Positions 33,001 through 40,164 of a stretch of DNA of 64,000 bases are shown here, one piece after another. Below the pieces are notes generated by a model. It was not told the origin of the DNA, did no database searches, and saw only the letters and a program-made list of their open reading frames with translations. This DNA is from Sciurus carolinensis. Its lineage: Eukaryota > Chordata > Mammalia > Rodentia > Sciuridae. The stretch covers positions 3,559,003-3,623,002 of the forward strand of contig NC_062229.1 in NCBI RefSeq assembly GCF_902686445.1, written 5' to 3'. Numbering within the stretch: position 1 is the first letter of the stretch; every line of letters starts with the position of its first letter. The translations under genes were made by a program, and so were the position numbers.

Positions 33001-36000
33001 CTCTCTCCCCTCCTCCCTCCGACAGCCTTCACAGTTCTGTCTGGCTGCATCTCCTGCTCTGCCAGGGCAGATGCTCCTGGAGCCTGCTCCTGCGCTGGGG
33101 GTGGCCGCCACCCTGTCCCTGACTCCCTCCAGCCCCTACCCCAGCTCCTAGCCACCATCCTCAGGTTGAGGACTCCAGGCTGTGCTCCTGGGGGTGGGTG
33201 CTCAGCTGGGGACCGAGGCCGCCCCTCCACCCTGTCCCACGCAGGGCTTCCTGATGGACATGCTGCGGGAGGTGCAGCCCACCACGTTCTACGGCATCCC
33301 GTGGATCTGGGAAAGGATGCTGGACAACCTCAAGACCAGCCACCTGGACTCCTCTACCTTCCGCCGGAAGCTGGACCGGTGGGCCATGAGGCTGGGGCTC
33401 CACACCAACAAGCAGCGGATGTTGGAGTGAGGCTGGGCCCCCGTGGGGACACGGCGGGCAGGCGGGTGGGCGCGGCCACGCCGGGTCCTGTGGGTGTGCT
33501 TCTCCAGGCAGGTCCACCCCCCGCTGTGCTTCCGCCTGGCCAAGATGCTGACCTTCGACAGAGCCAGGAAGTTCTTGGGCCTGAGTCACTGCGAGCAGTT
33601 CTTCAACATGGGCATGGGGCTCCCCAGGGCCACACTGGACTTCTTCCTCAGCCTGAACATCCCCATCTTCGAGATGTACGGCCTGTCTGAGAGCACGGGC
33701 TTGCATGCCCTCTCCGGCCACCAGGCCTTCCGGCTGCTGAGGTGGGTTCTGGCAAGGACCTGGGTGCACTGGGGCGTGTGCAGGTCCCAAGTGCGGCTGT
33801 TACCCCAGTCAGGCCCCCGTCTAAGGAACTTGTGTCCCAAAGCACATGACCAGTACCCTTGCTAGGGAGGCCCAGAAGCCCCTTTGGGTTTGTGCTTTGA
33901 TTTGAAAATCATTATGTGATTTTAGTTTTACTAAAGGCGCGTCATCTGGGACAACCTGGTATCTCTACGCGCTGCTGTGTACAAGTTACTCCCAGGCTCA
34001 GTAGCTCGGGACAGTGACCGTTTTTCATCTCATGGTTTCTGTGGATCAGGAATCTAGGAGCCACTTCCTAGTTCCTGAGGTTGGGGGCAGACTGCTGGCC
34101 AGGGCCATCTCACCTAAAGGCCACTGTGGCTGGAGGGGTCTCTGCTGAGAGGAGCCCTTGCATGGCTGGGGCTGAGGCCCAGCTTCTTGCTGGCTCCTAG
34201 CAGGAGGCCGTTCCTCTGCCTGTGGGCCTCACCACAGGGCTGCTCGAGGGTCCTCCTGGCACGGCAGCCAACTTGCCCCAGCAAGAGAGATGGAGGTGAA
34301 AGCCATAGTGCAAACCCACTCTGGTTGGGTGGCTGACCAGGGCGCTCCCAGCTGTGGGACACTGAAGGCGGCGGATCCTGACCGCAGTGGTTCATCCACC
34401 TGTAGGGGACATCCTGGGGCTGGGCCTGGAGCAGGTGTGGTCAGGCCGCTCGCTGTCCCCCTGCCCTGCAGCCTCAGCCTGATCCCTCCGCTTTCTTTCT
34501 CAGTGGCTTGCAGGTGGCAGGCCTCTCACTGCGTCCTCACGTGACAAAAAAGAGGTGGAGCGTCCCCTGAGGCCTCTTCCGTCTGGGCACATGTCCTACC
34601 TTGGGCCCCCACACAGCCTGATCTAACCCCGCCTCCTCCCGACCCTGTCGGCAGGGACCACCCCTCGGGGGCTCAGGGCTTCAGCACATGAGTTTTGCCA
34701 GAGAGGACACAGTTGGGGCCATAGCAATCTGGGGCGGGGGTGTCCACGTCTCCTGTAGGAACCTGGAGCGTGGTTTCCAAGGAGAGCAGCAGGCGGGCAG
34801 GCCCCTGTCCTGGCCTGAGTCCTATTTCCCGGGTATTCCAGAGTGGAAACCTGCAACAGCAGCTGGTTCACCCTTCAGGTGTCTCGCAGGGTCCCCTGGG
34901 CTGGGTGCCATGCGGGTGGCCCTGGCAGTCTCCCTTCTACCCTTGGCTCTGTGCCCTGTGGGACTCTAGGACCCAGAGGAGGCCAGGAACACTGTGCTGT
35001 GCACGGGGTGTGGGGAGCTCCTGGCCCTCCCTCTGGGGGAGGGGAGCCTCTGGCAGTGCCTGACACCCCCCTCCCCTCCAGCTGTGGGAAGGGGCTCCCC
35101 AACACCCACACCAAGATCAAGGAGGAGGATAAGGAGGGCGTTGGGCACATCTGCATCTGGGGCCGGAACATCTTCATGGGGTATCTCAACGACAAGGAGG
35201 GCACCCAGAAGATTATGGACTGCTACGGCTGGATGGACACGGGGGACCTGGGCTTCTTGGACGTTAACAGCTTCCTTTATGTCGTGGGCAGTATCAAGGG
35301 TGAGACAAGGTTGGGCCTGTAGAGCCGCCCTGGACAGTGGTACAGGAGGCAAACAGCACAAGGCCCCGTTAGGGCCAACACTCAGCGTGGGGGCAGGGGC
35401 ACCCTGGCGTCCCCCGCCTGATGTGGATGTGACCCTCCTCCCTCCCACGTGCAGATACCATCACGCTGCGCTCGGGGGAGAGGATCAATCCCTACCCCAT
35501 CGAGAAGCGGGTGAGGACGCACCTCCCCATCGTGCGCTACGTGGTGGTGGTGGGCCAGGACGCCCCGTACCTGTGCGCCCTCCTCACGCTGAAGGTGCCT
35601 CGGGACGCTGGGGTGGCGGCTGGCGGGCGGGAGCTGCTGTTGGCTCGGAGCTCAGGTGGCAGCTTGGCTCTGGGGGCAGCAGGGGGCTGGCATTTGTCCT
35701 ACAGCCCTTCTTGGGGAGGGTGGCGGGCCACTGCTCTAGGGACACCAGGGCCAGGACCTCAGCCACACTGGTTGTCGGGGAGGCTGGGTTGGGGACCTGA
35801 GATGCTGGCCTCCAGGGACGGGAATTCCACCCATGCCAGGCGCGTGCCCTCTGCAGGTCTGTGCAGGGGGACGGTGCCCTCCCTCCCTCCTGGAGGCAGC
35901 GAGGGACTGGGTCTTGTGGCAGTCGGTGGGCCGGGCGGGGCAGCCCCTCCTGGGCAGGCCTCCCTTTGGTCACCTGTGCAGTGTGTGGTGGGGACTTGGC

Positions 36001-37033
36001 ACCAGGACAGACGTGCCGTGACTGCTGATGGAGGATGTCGAGCCCCGGCGTGGCGCGGTGGGGGGGTGGCAGGTGGGTGCTGCCTGGGGAACGGCCTGAC
36101 CCTGGCCCCTCCCGCAGTGCCAGATTAACTCAGAGACGGGAGAGCCCCGGACGACGCTGACCAGCGAGGCCATAGCTTTCTGTCGGAAGCTCAGGAGCCA
36201 GTCCACCAGGCTGACGGACATCCTCCACAGGCGCGACCCCTTGGTCATGGAGTTCATCAGCCAGGGCATCGAGGCTGCTAACGCGGAGGCGCCCTCCGAG
36301 AGCGCCAAGATCATCAAGTGGACCATACTGAACAACGACTTCTCTGTGGGCGGTGGGGAGCTTGGTGAGCAGCAGGTGGCAGGGGCTGGGCAGGCGTCCT
36401 GGCCAACACTCACCTCCTACCAGCTCCCGGGACACAGGCTATAGGACCTGGCCACCTGGCCTTGGCCAGCTAGTTCAGCAAAACACACCCCAACCCAGAG
36501 CATGTGTGGGGTGTGTTGCGGGGACCCCTGGGCCCGTTCCCGGGGCCTCCCCTGGAGTGGAAGAGGAGCTGCCCCCAGCGCTGCTGCCCACGGCGCGTCC
36601 GCCACGTCTGACCCCTGACTTTCACTGCTGTCTCCACCTAAGAGTGTCCAAGGAGTCTGCATTTTGTCCTTGAAGAGTGTCCCAAGGGCCATTTGCACCC
36701 TGGGCACTTGTCAGAATGCCCTAGACCTCAGATGGGGTCCCTGCATCTGCGATTTAAAGCCGCTGTGTCCCCCGGGCAGTGAGGGGTCCTGCCCCCTGCT
36801 GTGGTGGCTGTGGAAGGTGGGGTCCCCGGTGCTGTGAGGAGAACCCTCCCGCTGCCCCGGCACCTGCCCTCTGCACCCGTAACCCGGCTCGCCCTGCTGC
36901 GTGGGGACCTTCCAGGGGCAGGCCCACTCCAGACCTCTGCTCTGTCACAGGAATCACCACGAAACTGAAGAGGGCGGTTGTGGCCAAGATGTACCAGGCC
37001 GAAATCGATGGCTTCTACCAGGGATATGGTTAA
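23982..37033 (+). CDS. ACSBG3: ACSBG3-like bubblegum acyl-CoA synthetase paralogue, 13 exons, probable pseudoenzyme
   Basis: Complete tandem paralogue of ACSBG2. Thirteen exons (23982-24036, 24367-24593, 27579-27667, 28110-28230, 29803-29883, 30049-30198, 30309-30515, 33245-33426, 33508-33741, 35082-35299, 35455-35594, 36118-36364, 36951-37033) join to 677 residues with no internal stop, near the family's usual length. Exon sizes 182, 234, 218, 140 and 247 and their phases match ACSBG2 exactly. YGLSES (about residues 429-433), MDTGDLG (500-506) and TTKLKR (653-658) are kept. But the P-loop expected as TSGTTGxPKG reads CSVGSLSPLKV (224-234), the LPLSH His is Tyr (273), and the A8 Arg is Ser (519). 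Synthetase activity is therefore doubtful. Rodents have a gene named Acsbg3 at this place next to Mllt1; I infer orthology. 'ACSBG2-like' is the alternative name. Confidence 0.85.
24037..24366 (+). other. ACSBG3 intron 1 (330 bp)
   Basis: GC-rich and open in the coding frame throughout (110 codons), so it could be read through if unspliced. No family similarity was seen in the translation (glycine/proline-rich), which favours it being an intron. Confidence 0.6.
24367..24593 (+). CDS. ACSBG3: ACSBG3 exon 2
   Basis: 227 bp, phase 1 to 0. It encodes QSYWTSDCDGQVQLRLSKN and ends EYYEQCRRAAKAFLK, matching the ACSBG2 N-terminal region (RLWTTCRDGEV..., NQYYEACRKAAKSL). Acceptor cccgcag ends at 24366; donor GTACCG at 24594. 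Very GC-rich. Confidence 0.9.
24830..25250. repeat. AT-rich low-complexity region
   Basis: Dense tat/ata motifs ('tatatgtataatatgcacg', 'tattatacacttacatg'), ending in a TG repeat at about 25222-25248. Similar sequence resumes at 25565-25760 after the SINE insertions. Confidence 0.85.
25313..25455 (+). mobile_element. ID-type SINE
   Basis: 'gagctggggttgtggctcagtgacagagcgcttgcctagtatgtgtgagg...cagcaccacatgaaa' with the tail 'aaggtattgtgtccctgtacaac'. The family is the same as at 22467. Confidence 0.92.
25462..25566 (-). mobile_element. B1-like SINE fragment, antisense
   Basis: 'caggatttcaccaagttgtccaggctgacc...gcctcagcctcccaagtagttggg' is the reverse of the B1/MEN left half. Confidence 0.85.
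27579..27667 (+). CDS. ACSBG3: ACSBG3 exon 3
   Basis: 89 bp, phase 0 to 2: LGLERFHGVGIMGFNSAEW, then VIASIGAILAG, almost unchanged from ACSBG2. Acceptor cctccag ends at 27578; donor GTAAGG at 27668. Confidence 0.93.
27668..28109 (+). other. ACSBG3 intron 3
   Basis: A 442-bp intron of unremarkable C-rich sequence with no recognised repeat. Confidence 0.85.
28110..28230 (+). CDS. ACSBG3: ACSBG3 exon 4
   Basis: 121 bp, phase 2 to 0: GGFSVGILSTNSPKACQVI, then IDIFVVDSDRQLQKVIQ, aligned with the family's GGLCVGIYATNSAE... segment. Acceptor cttccag ends at 28109; donor GTTAGT at 28231. Confidence 0.92.
28330..28450 (+). mobile_element. Truncated MEN-type SINE
   Basis: 'ttcaaggccagtctcagcaacttagtgataccctgtccc' (B1-like half end), then a shortened ID half ('gactgggggatggcttgcccagcatgggttcaacccc'). 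Confidence 0.8.
29275..29690 (+). mobile_element. LINE-1 3' fragment
   Basis: 'gaacccaagtgaccatcagcggatcaatgg', 'ggattactcagccatgag' and 'gtggttctacttatgtgaaatatctg' follow the LINE-1 ORF2 end / 3'UTR order in diverged form. Confidence 0.75.
29803..29883 (+). CDS. ACSBG3: ACSBG3 exon 5
   Basis: 81 bp, phase 0 both ends: IQSSLKHLKGIVQYTEEI through ENLYS. Acceptor tcttccag ends at 29802; donor GTACAA at 29884, a weaker match than most donors here. Confidence 0.9.
30049..30198 (+). CDS. ACSBG3: ACSBG3 exon 6 (degenerate ATP-binding loop)
   Basis: 150 bp, 50 codons. WKEFLNLAGDISDEKLDQVI, then SQKPNQCCTLVCSVGSLSPLKV, ending MMLSHDN. Flanks match the family (LEQVIESQKANQCA; VMLSHDN), but the TSGTTGxPKG loop between them is replaced by CSVGSLSPLKV with no gap. 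Most Gly/Thr ligands of the ATP phosphates are therefore lost. Confidence 0.92.
30309..30515 (+). CDS. ACSBG3: ACSBG3 exon 7 (3'-extended)
   Basis: 207 bp, 30 bp longer than the matching ACSBG2 exon. It encodes VLVSYLPLSYIGAQIFDMW (His to Tyr in LPLSH) and YFAPPEAGR, then ten extra residues MGMIPRPPGT. The expected donor position (30486-30487) reads AT, and GTGAGT is found 30 bp on at 30516. Confidence 0.85.
30840..31070 (+). mobile_element. MEN-type composite SINE
   Basis: 'cttggtggccacgcctgtaat...gcctcagcaatttag...gaccctgtctctaaataaaa', then 'gggttgggggtgtggctcag...gggttcaatccccatcacc' and an A-run. Both halves are complete. Confidence 0.92.
31095..31160 (+). mobile_element. Short ID-type SINE
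   Basis: 'ggctgggatgtggctcagtggtcgagtgcccctgagttcaatccctggtacc' plus an A-run, immediately after the MEN element above. It may be the ID half of a second copy. Confidence 0.8.
31400..31520 (+). mobile_element. B1-like SINE half
   Basis: 'gaggctggcacggtggcaagtgcctgtgatccc...gagccaggagttcaaagccatcctggg': a B1/7SL-like monomer without a clear ID half, followed by purine-rich sequence. Confidence 0.8.
31905..31985 (-). mobile_element. ID-like SINE, antisense
   Basis: 'gcattgggggtggagcccaag...gctaggcaagcgctctgccccgggcc' is a diverged reversed ID core. Confidence 0.7.
32028..32105 (+). mobile_element. ID-like SINE
   Basis: 'ggctggggttacagctcggtgggcagagcccctgcctgacaagcgctggcc' then 'tccccagcacc': a diverged ID core. 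Confidence 0.75.
32318..32506 (-). mobile_element. MEN-type composite SINE, antisense
   Basis: 'gtaccagggattgaacccacgggcactc...gagacggggtctcgctaagttgct', then 'ctggcctcgaacttgtgatcc' and 'gcgccaccatgcccggc'. Confidence 0.92.
32835..33025 (+). repeat. Long polypyrimidine tract
   Basis: About 190 bp almost entirely C/T on the sense strand (tccctccctctc-type modules), ending 'cctccgacag'. It lies 220-410 bp upstream of the exon 8 acceptor. Confidence 0.9.
33245..33426 (+). CDS. ACSBG3: ACSBG3 exon 8
   Basis: 182 bp, phase 0 to 2: GFLMDMLREVQPTTFYGIPW, then IWERMLDNLKTSHLD and NKQRML. Acceptor cacgcag ends at 33244; donor GTGAGG at 33427. Preceded upstream by a long pyrimidine tract. Confidence 0.93.
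33508..33741 (+). CDS. ACSBG3: ACSBG3 exon 9 (A5 motif)
   Basis: 234 bp, phase 2 to 2, after an 81-bp intron. It encodes QVHPPLCFRLAKMLTF, FLGLSHCEQFFNMGMGLP, then IPIFEMYGLSESTGLH: the A5 motif is intact. Acceptor tctccag ends at 33507; donor GTGGGT at 33742. Confidence 0.93.
33742..35081 (+). other. ACSBG3 intron 9
   Basis: A 1.3-kb intron; no clear repeat and no exon-like sequence beyond chance ORFs. Confidence 0.85.
35082..35299 (+). CDS. ACSBG3: ACSBG3 exon 10 (A7 motif)
   Basis: 218 bp, phase 2 to 1: CGKGLPNTHTKIKEED, GHICIWGRNIFMGYL, YGWMDTGDLGFLD (A7 kept), then LYVVGSIK, where the A8 Arg (GRIK in ACSBG2) is Ser. Acceptor ccctccag ends at 35081; donor GTGAGA at 35300. Confidence 0.93.
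35455..35594 (+). CDS. ACSBG3: ACSBG3 exon 11
   Basis: 140 bp, phase 1 to 0: TITLRSGERINPYPIEKR, then LPIVRYVVVVGQDAPYL and LLTLK. The A8 core AGGENVxPxPIE of ACSBG2 has become SGERINPYPIE. Acceptor gtgcag ends at 35454. Donor GTGCCT at 35595 is weak, but the exon end matches ACSBG2 exactly. Confidence 0.9.
35595..36117 (+). other. ACSBG3 intron 11
   Basis: A 523-bp GC-rich intron with the weak GTGCCT donor. Nothing else was recognised. Confidence 0.85.
36118..36364 (+). CDS. ACSBG3: ACSBG3 exon 12
   Basis: 247 bp, phase 0 to 1: CQINSETGEPRTTL, FCRKLRSQSTRLTDIL, then IIKWTILNNDFSVGGGELG. Acceptor cccgcag ends at 36117; donor GTGAGC at 36365. Confidence 0.93.
36365..36950 (+). other. ACSBG3 intron 12
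   Basis: A 586-bp GC-rich intron with no recognised repeat. Confidence 0.85.
36951..37033 (+). CDS. ACSBG3: ACSBG3 terminal coding exon
   Basis: 83 bp: ITTKLKRAVVAKMYQAEIDG, then FYQGYG and TAA at 37031-37033. The basic TTKLKR segment of the A10 region is kept. The tail runs three residues past the FYQ end of ACSBG2. Acceptor gtcacag ends at 36950. Confidence 0.93.
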
Positions 37034-37225
37034 TGGCCAGGAGGCTCCGTGGCTGCCTTCTCCGCAGGTGGCCCAAGCCTCCTGCCTCTCTCCCTCCTGT
37101 TGACAGTCTGGCTGATTCCTGGAGGAGGGGAAGTCCTGCAGCGAGGGCCCTGGTTGGAGGGAACCTGGCTCTCTCCAGACACGTGCTCTACATTTTAAGA
37201 GAATAAACTTGATTCACAAAGCGGC
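37034..37225 (+). other. ACSBG3: ACSBG3 3'UTR (approximate end)
   Basis: Short untranslated tail from the stop to about 20 bp after the AATAAA at 37202. The cleavage site is estimated. Confidence 0.7.
37202..37207 (+). terminator. ACSBG3 poly(A) signal
   Basis: AATAAA 168 bp after the stop codon, the first canonical hexamer downstream, in the context 'ttaagagaataaacttgattc'. Confidence 0.8.
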
Positions 37226-37689
37226 TCTCGCCTGGGTTGATTCTGCCCCCAGGGGGTCTTGGGTAGTGTCTGGGGACCTGTGGCTCTCATGCCTGGACGC
37301 TGCTCAGTAGGAGGAATTGTCTGCCCAGCTCCAGAAGTCCCCGTGCCGAGGGGACCCCGAGCTAAATGGAGACCTCACCCTGGCTTTGAGTCCAGGTTCT
37401 GGGAGACCCAAGGACTGCCGAGATGGAGCCCACGGCTTCTTTTCTTACTCCTAAAATAACACATGTGAGAAGCTGCTGAGGGGCAACTGGAGGCTGGCTC
37501 TACAGACAGGAGCTGCTGCTGTGTGCTGTGTGCTGGTGCCTGAGGGTGGGCCCTGGGTGAGGGCAGAGGGCTCACCCAGGTTCACACACTGTACTCATGA
37601 GGAACGCTTGGGTACTCGTGGTTCAAATGGCGCACATTAAACCCCACCCAGCACCCAAGAAAACAGAAAAGATGTGGGAATGAGCTCAG

Positions 37690-37885
37690 AACCGGGCCTG
37701 GTGTTCATCCTTGTCATCCCAGTGACTTGGGAGGCTTAGGCAGGAGGATTGAAAGGTCGAGGCCAGCCTCAATAACTCAGTGAGACCAAAATGAAAAATA
37801 AAAAAGGTTGGGGATGTGGCTCAGTGGTAGAGTGCTCGTTGTACGTGCAAGAGGCCCTGGGTTCCATACCCAGTATTTCCAATGC
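37690..37885 (+). mobile_element. MEN-type composite SINE
   Basis: 'gaccgggcctggtgttc'-like start, 'gacttgggaggcttaggcagg', then 'aggttggggatgtggctcagtggtagagtgctcg...ccctgggttccatacc'. Confidence 0.88.
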
Positions 37886-38324
37886 CCCACTCCCAAAACA
37901 AGAAGACCTCAGTAGAGGCCTGTGGGGCTCAGCAGGGACCTAACTATAAGGCTGGCTCTGATGGGGCCGGGATGTGCCCACGATGCACCCAGGAAACCCT
38001 CGTGGGAGTGAGAAACACTGGGCTCCACCTAAGGTCCCACCACCTCCCAGCAGCACCACTGAGGACCCAGCCTGCAGCACAGAGCCCTGAGAGGCAGCCG
38101 CACCGAGTCAGCAGCAACGACGTGTGGAGGCCCACGTGGACCAGCTGGAGAGGCTGAGCTAGGCTGCAGGGCGGGGTGGGAGGCCCACTCTGAAGTACAT
38201 CCACAGCCTCTGCTGTCCCTAGTGAAGGCCTGTCCTCGAGGGAAACTTTCACCAGCGCCTGCCCAGCCTGGGAGGAAGATGAGGAACACTTGTGAAGGCC
38301 ACAGCCCTGGCACGCAGACTTAGC

Positions 38325-38690
38325 GCAACACTGTGCTGCGGTTTGCATGTGGTCTGTTCCCAAAGGTTCATGGACTGGAAGCTTGGTCCCCAGAGGGCAG
38401 TGTGAGGCCCATAAGAGGCGGGGCCTTGTGGGAGGGAGGTCTTGGGACCTGGGTTAGTGACTTGGAAGTGAATTGTAAAAAGAGCAAACCTGGCCCCCAG
38501 ATCCCACCCGCTTCCTGTCTCGCCCTGTGATCTTTCCCTCTGGTTGGCATGTGCTCCCAGAACTGGGATGCCATCTGCCCTGAGACCCTCGCCAGAGGCT
38601 GAAGACATCATCGTCAGTCTCTAAAACAGCAAGCTAAAGAAACCTCTTTTCTTCATAAAGAACCAGCCTCAGGCACTAGGTTAAATCAAC
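38325..38690 (+). mobile_element. ERVL-MaLR-like LTR fragment
   Basis: 'gctgcggtttgcatgtggtctgttcccaaagg', 'ggaagcttggtccccagagggcagtgtg', 'ggcggggccttgtgggagg' and the late 'ctaaagaaacctcttttcttcataaag' follow the order of MST/THE1-type solitary LTRs. The exact subfamily is unresolved. Confidence 0.65.
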
Positions 38691-40164
38691 AGAAAGTGAA
38701 GCCTAATTATGGGACTCTAGAATGCTTTTCCTCCTACCACATTCTGCCATCACATCAGCAGGGTTTCTGTGTCATAAGAGGGGACAGTTGCAGATGAAAA
38801 GGACTTCAAGGCTCAGAGCCTATTTTAATAGGAATCTCTAGAAGCCCATGGCAACCGAGGGGTGAAAACAAGGAAGCCAGAAGAGACCAGAGCTTCTGAC
38901 AACAGCCACGACCAGCAGGAAGCGCAGCCTGGTCCCACAGAGGTTATCCTCCCTCCAGGCTGCTTGCCTCAGTCTGTTACCAGCACGCCACGTCTGGCTT
39001 TCAACAAGGAAAGCCCAGTTGCAAGAGATGCTGCTCAGATGTGGCAGATATTCTGCAAGAATCAGAATATGGATTTAAAATAAGAATGGTCAATGTGCTG
39101 AGAGCTAGAAGGGAAATGAGGACAACATGCAGGAACGGGTGAGTCACACGAGTAGAGGTGGAAACGCCAAGAATCAAAAGGAATCGCTGGTCATCGAATT
39201 TAACCTTGAGTGCTCTCCCGCCATGGTGGGGCAAGCACTCCCCCACAGAGCCGGGTCCCGTCCTTTCCCAGCCAGGGGCTCACCTTGCAAAGGTCCCGCC
39301 TCAGTCCCTCGGGAGCTGGGATGACAGGTGTGGCCGCTGCACCTGGTTCAGAACGCCCCTGACGGTTCATGGAGACTGGATGTCACTAGGGAAGTGATCC
39401 ATGAGCCTGAAGGGGCGCCATGGTTTGAACATGATCTGACCCCATCAAAGCGCAGGTTGCTAGGCTGGGTTTGCTTTGGCAGCGGCCGTTGGCATCATGG
39501 GGAACAGCTCCAGACCCTCGCTGACCCCACAGCCCAACTTCAGGAGCTGATCCAAAACCGCCCCCAAAGCTGCAGAACCTGACTCTGGAAGGAAGGGCAG
39601 AGGGCAGGGGAGGCCGCAGCCCTGATGCGGGGACTGTGCTGTTGACTTGGAGTAAGAAGACATGCCCCTGAGTGATCCAGGGCTCGGCTGTGCCGTCCTC
39701 TGGCTGCCACCTGCTGACGAGCGGTCTCCGTCGCTGGCTGCTGCTGTGGGCAGGGCAGTGGCAGAGGGCAGTGGCTGGCAATGTGCACCACTCAGGAATG
39801 GCACTCCTGCTCTCTGGGTGGGCAGCTCTGCTCCAACAGGACCTGGGAGAGCTCTGCAGGGTTCCACCCACAGGCGGTCTCCTGGACTCCCGACGGGGAG
39901 GGCTTTGACCCCATTTTCTTCTCCTTCCACCTCCACCCACCGCCTCCACCCTGTGGGCCTCCATCCTCCAGAGCCAGAAGCCGTGCTGCACCCGGGGCTT
40001 CTGGTGGGGCTGACTCCACTTCCCCAGGATGTCCACCCTGCCGTGCTGCCCGCCTGCCCAGAGGCCCGGCAGGGTGATGCCAGACTTCCTGCCTCTCCTG
40101 GTCACAGGCAGGCAAGCTCTGGGCGGGGTGGCACCGCAACGTGTTCTGGGCACACTCGCATGCA

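Larger units (their letters stand above)
30516..33244 (+). other. ACSBG3 intron 7
   Basis: A 2.7-kb intron crowded with SINEs (see separate entries), a CA repeat at about 32109-32127, a 22-bp direct duplication at about 32524-32567 and a pyrimidine tract near the 3' end. Confidence 0.85.
37226..40164. other. Convergent intergenic region ACSBG3 / MLLT1
   Basis: About 2.9 kb between the two poly(A) sites. It contains a MEN SINE and an LTR fragment. The stretch 38700-40160 shows no recognised gene. Confidence 0.8.

Noticed and set aside
33016..33026. Possible splice acceptor after the long pyrimidine tract
   Set aside because: The following sequence does not match the ACSBG family, and exon 8 has a homology-supported acceptor at 33243-33244.
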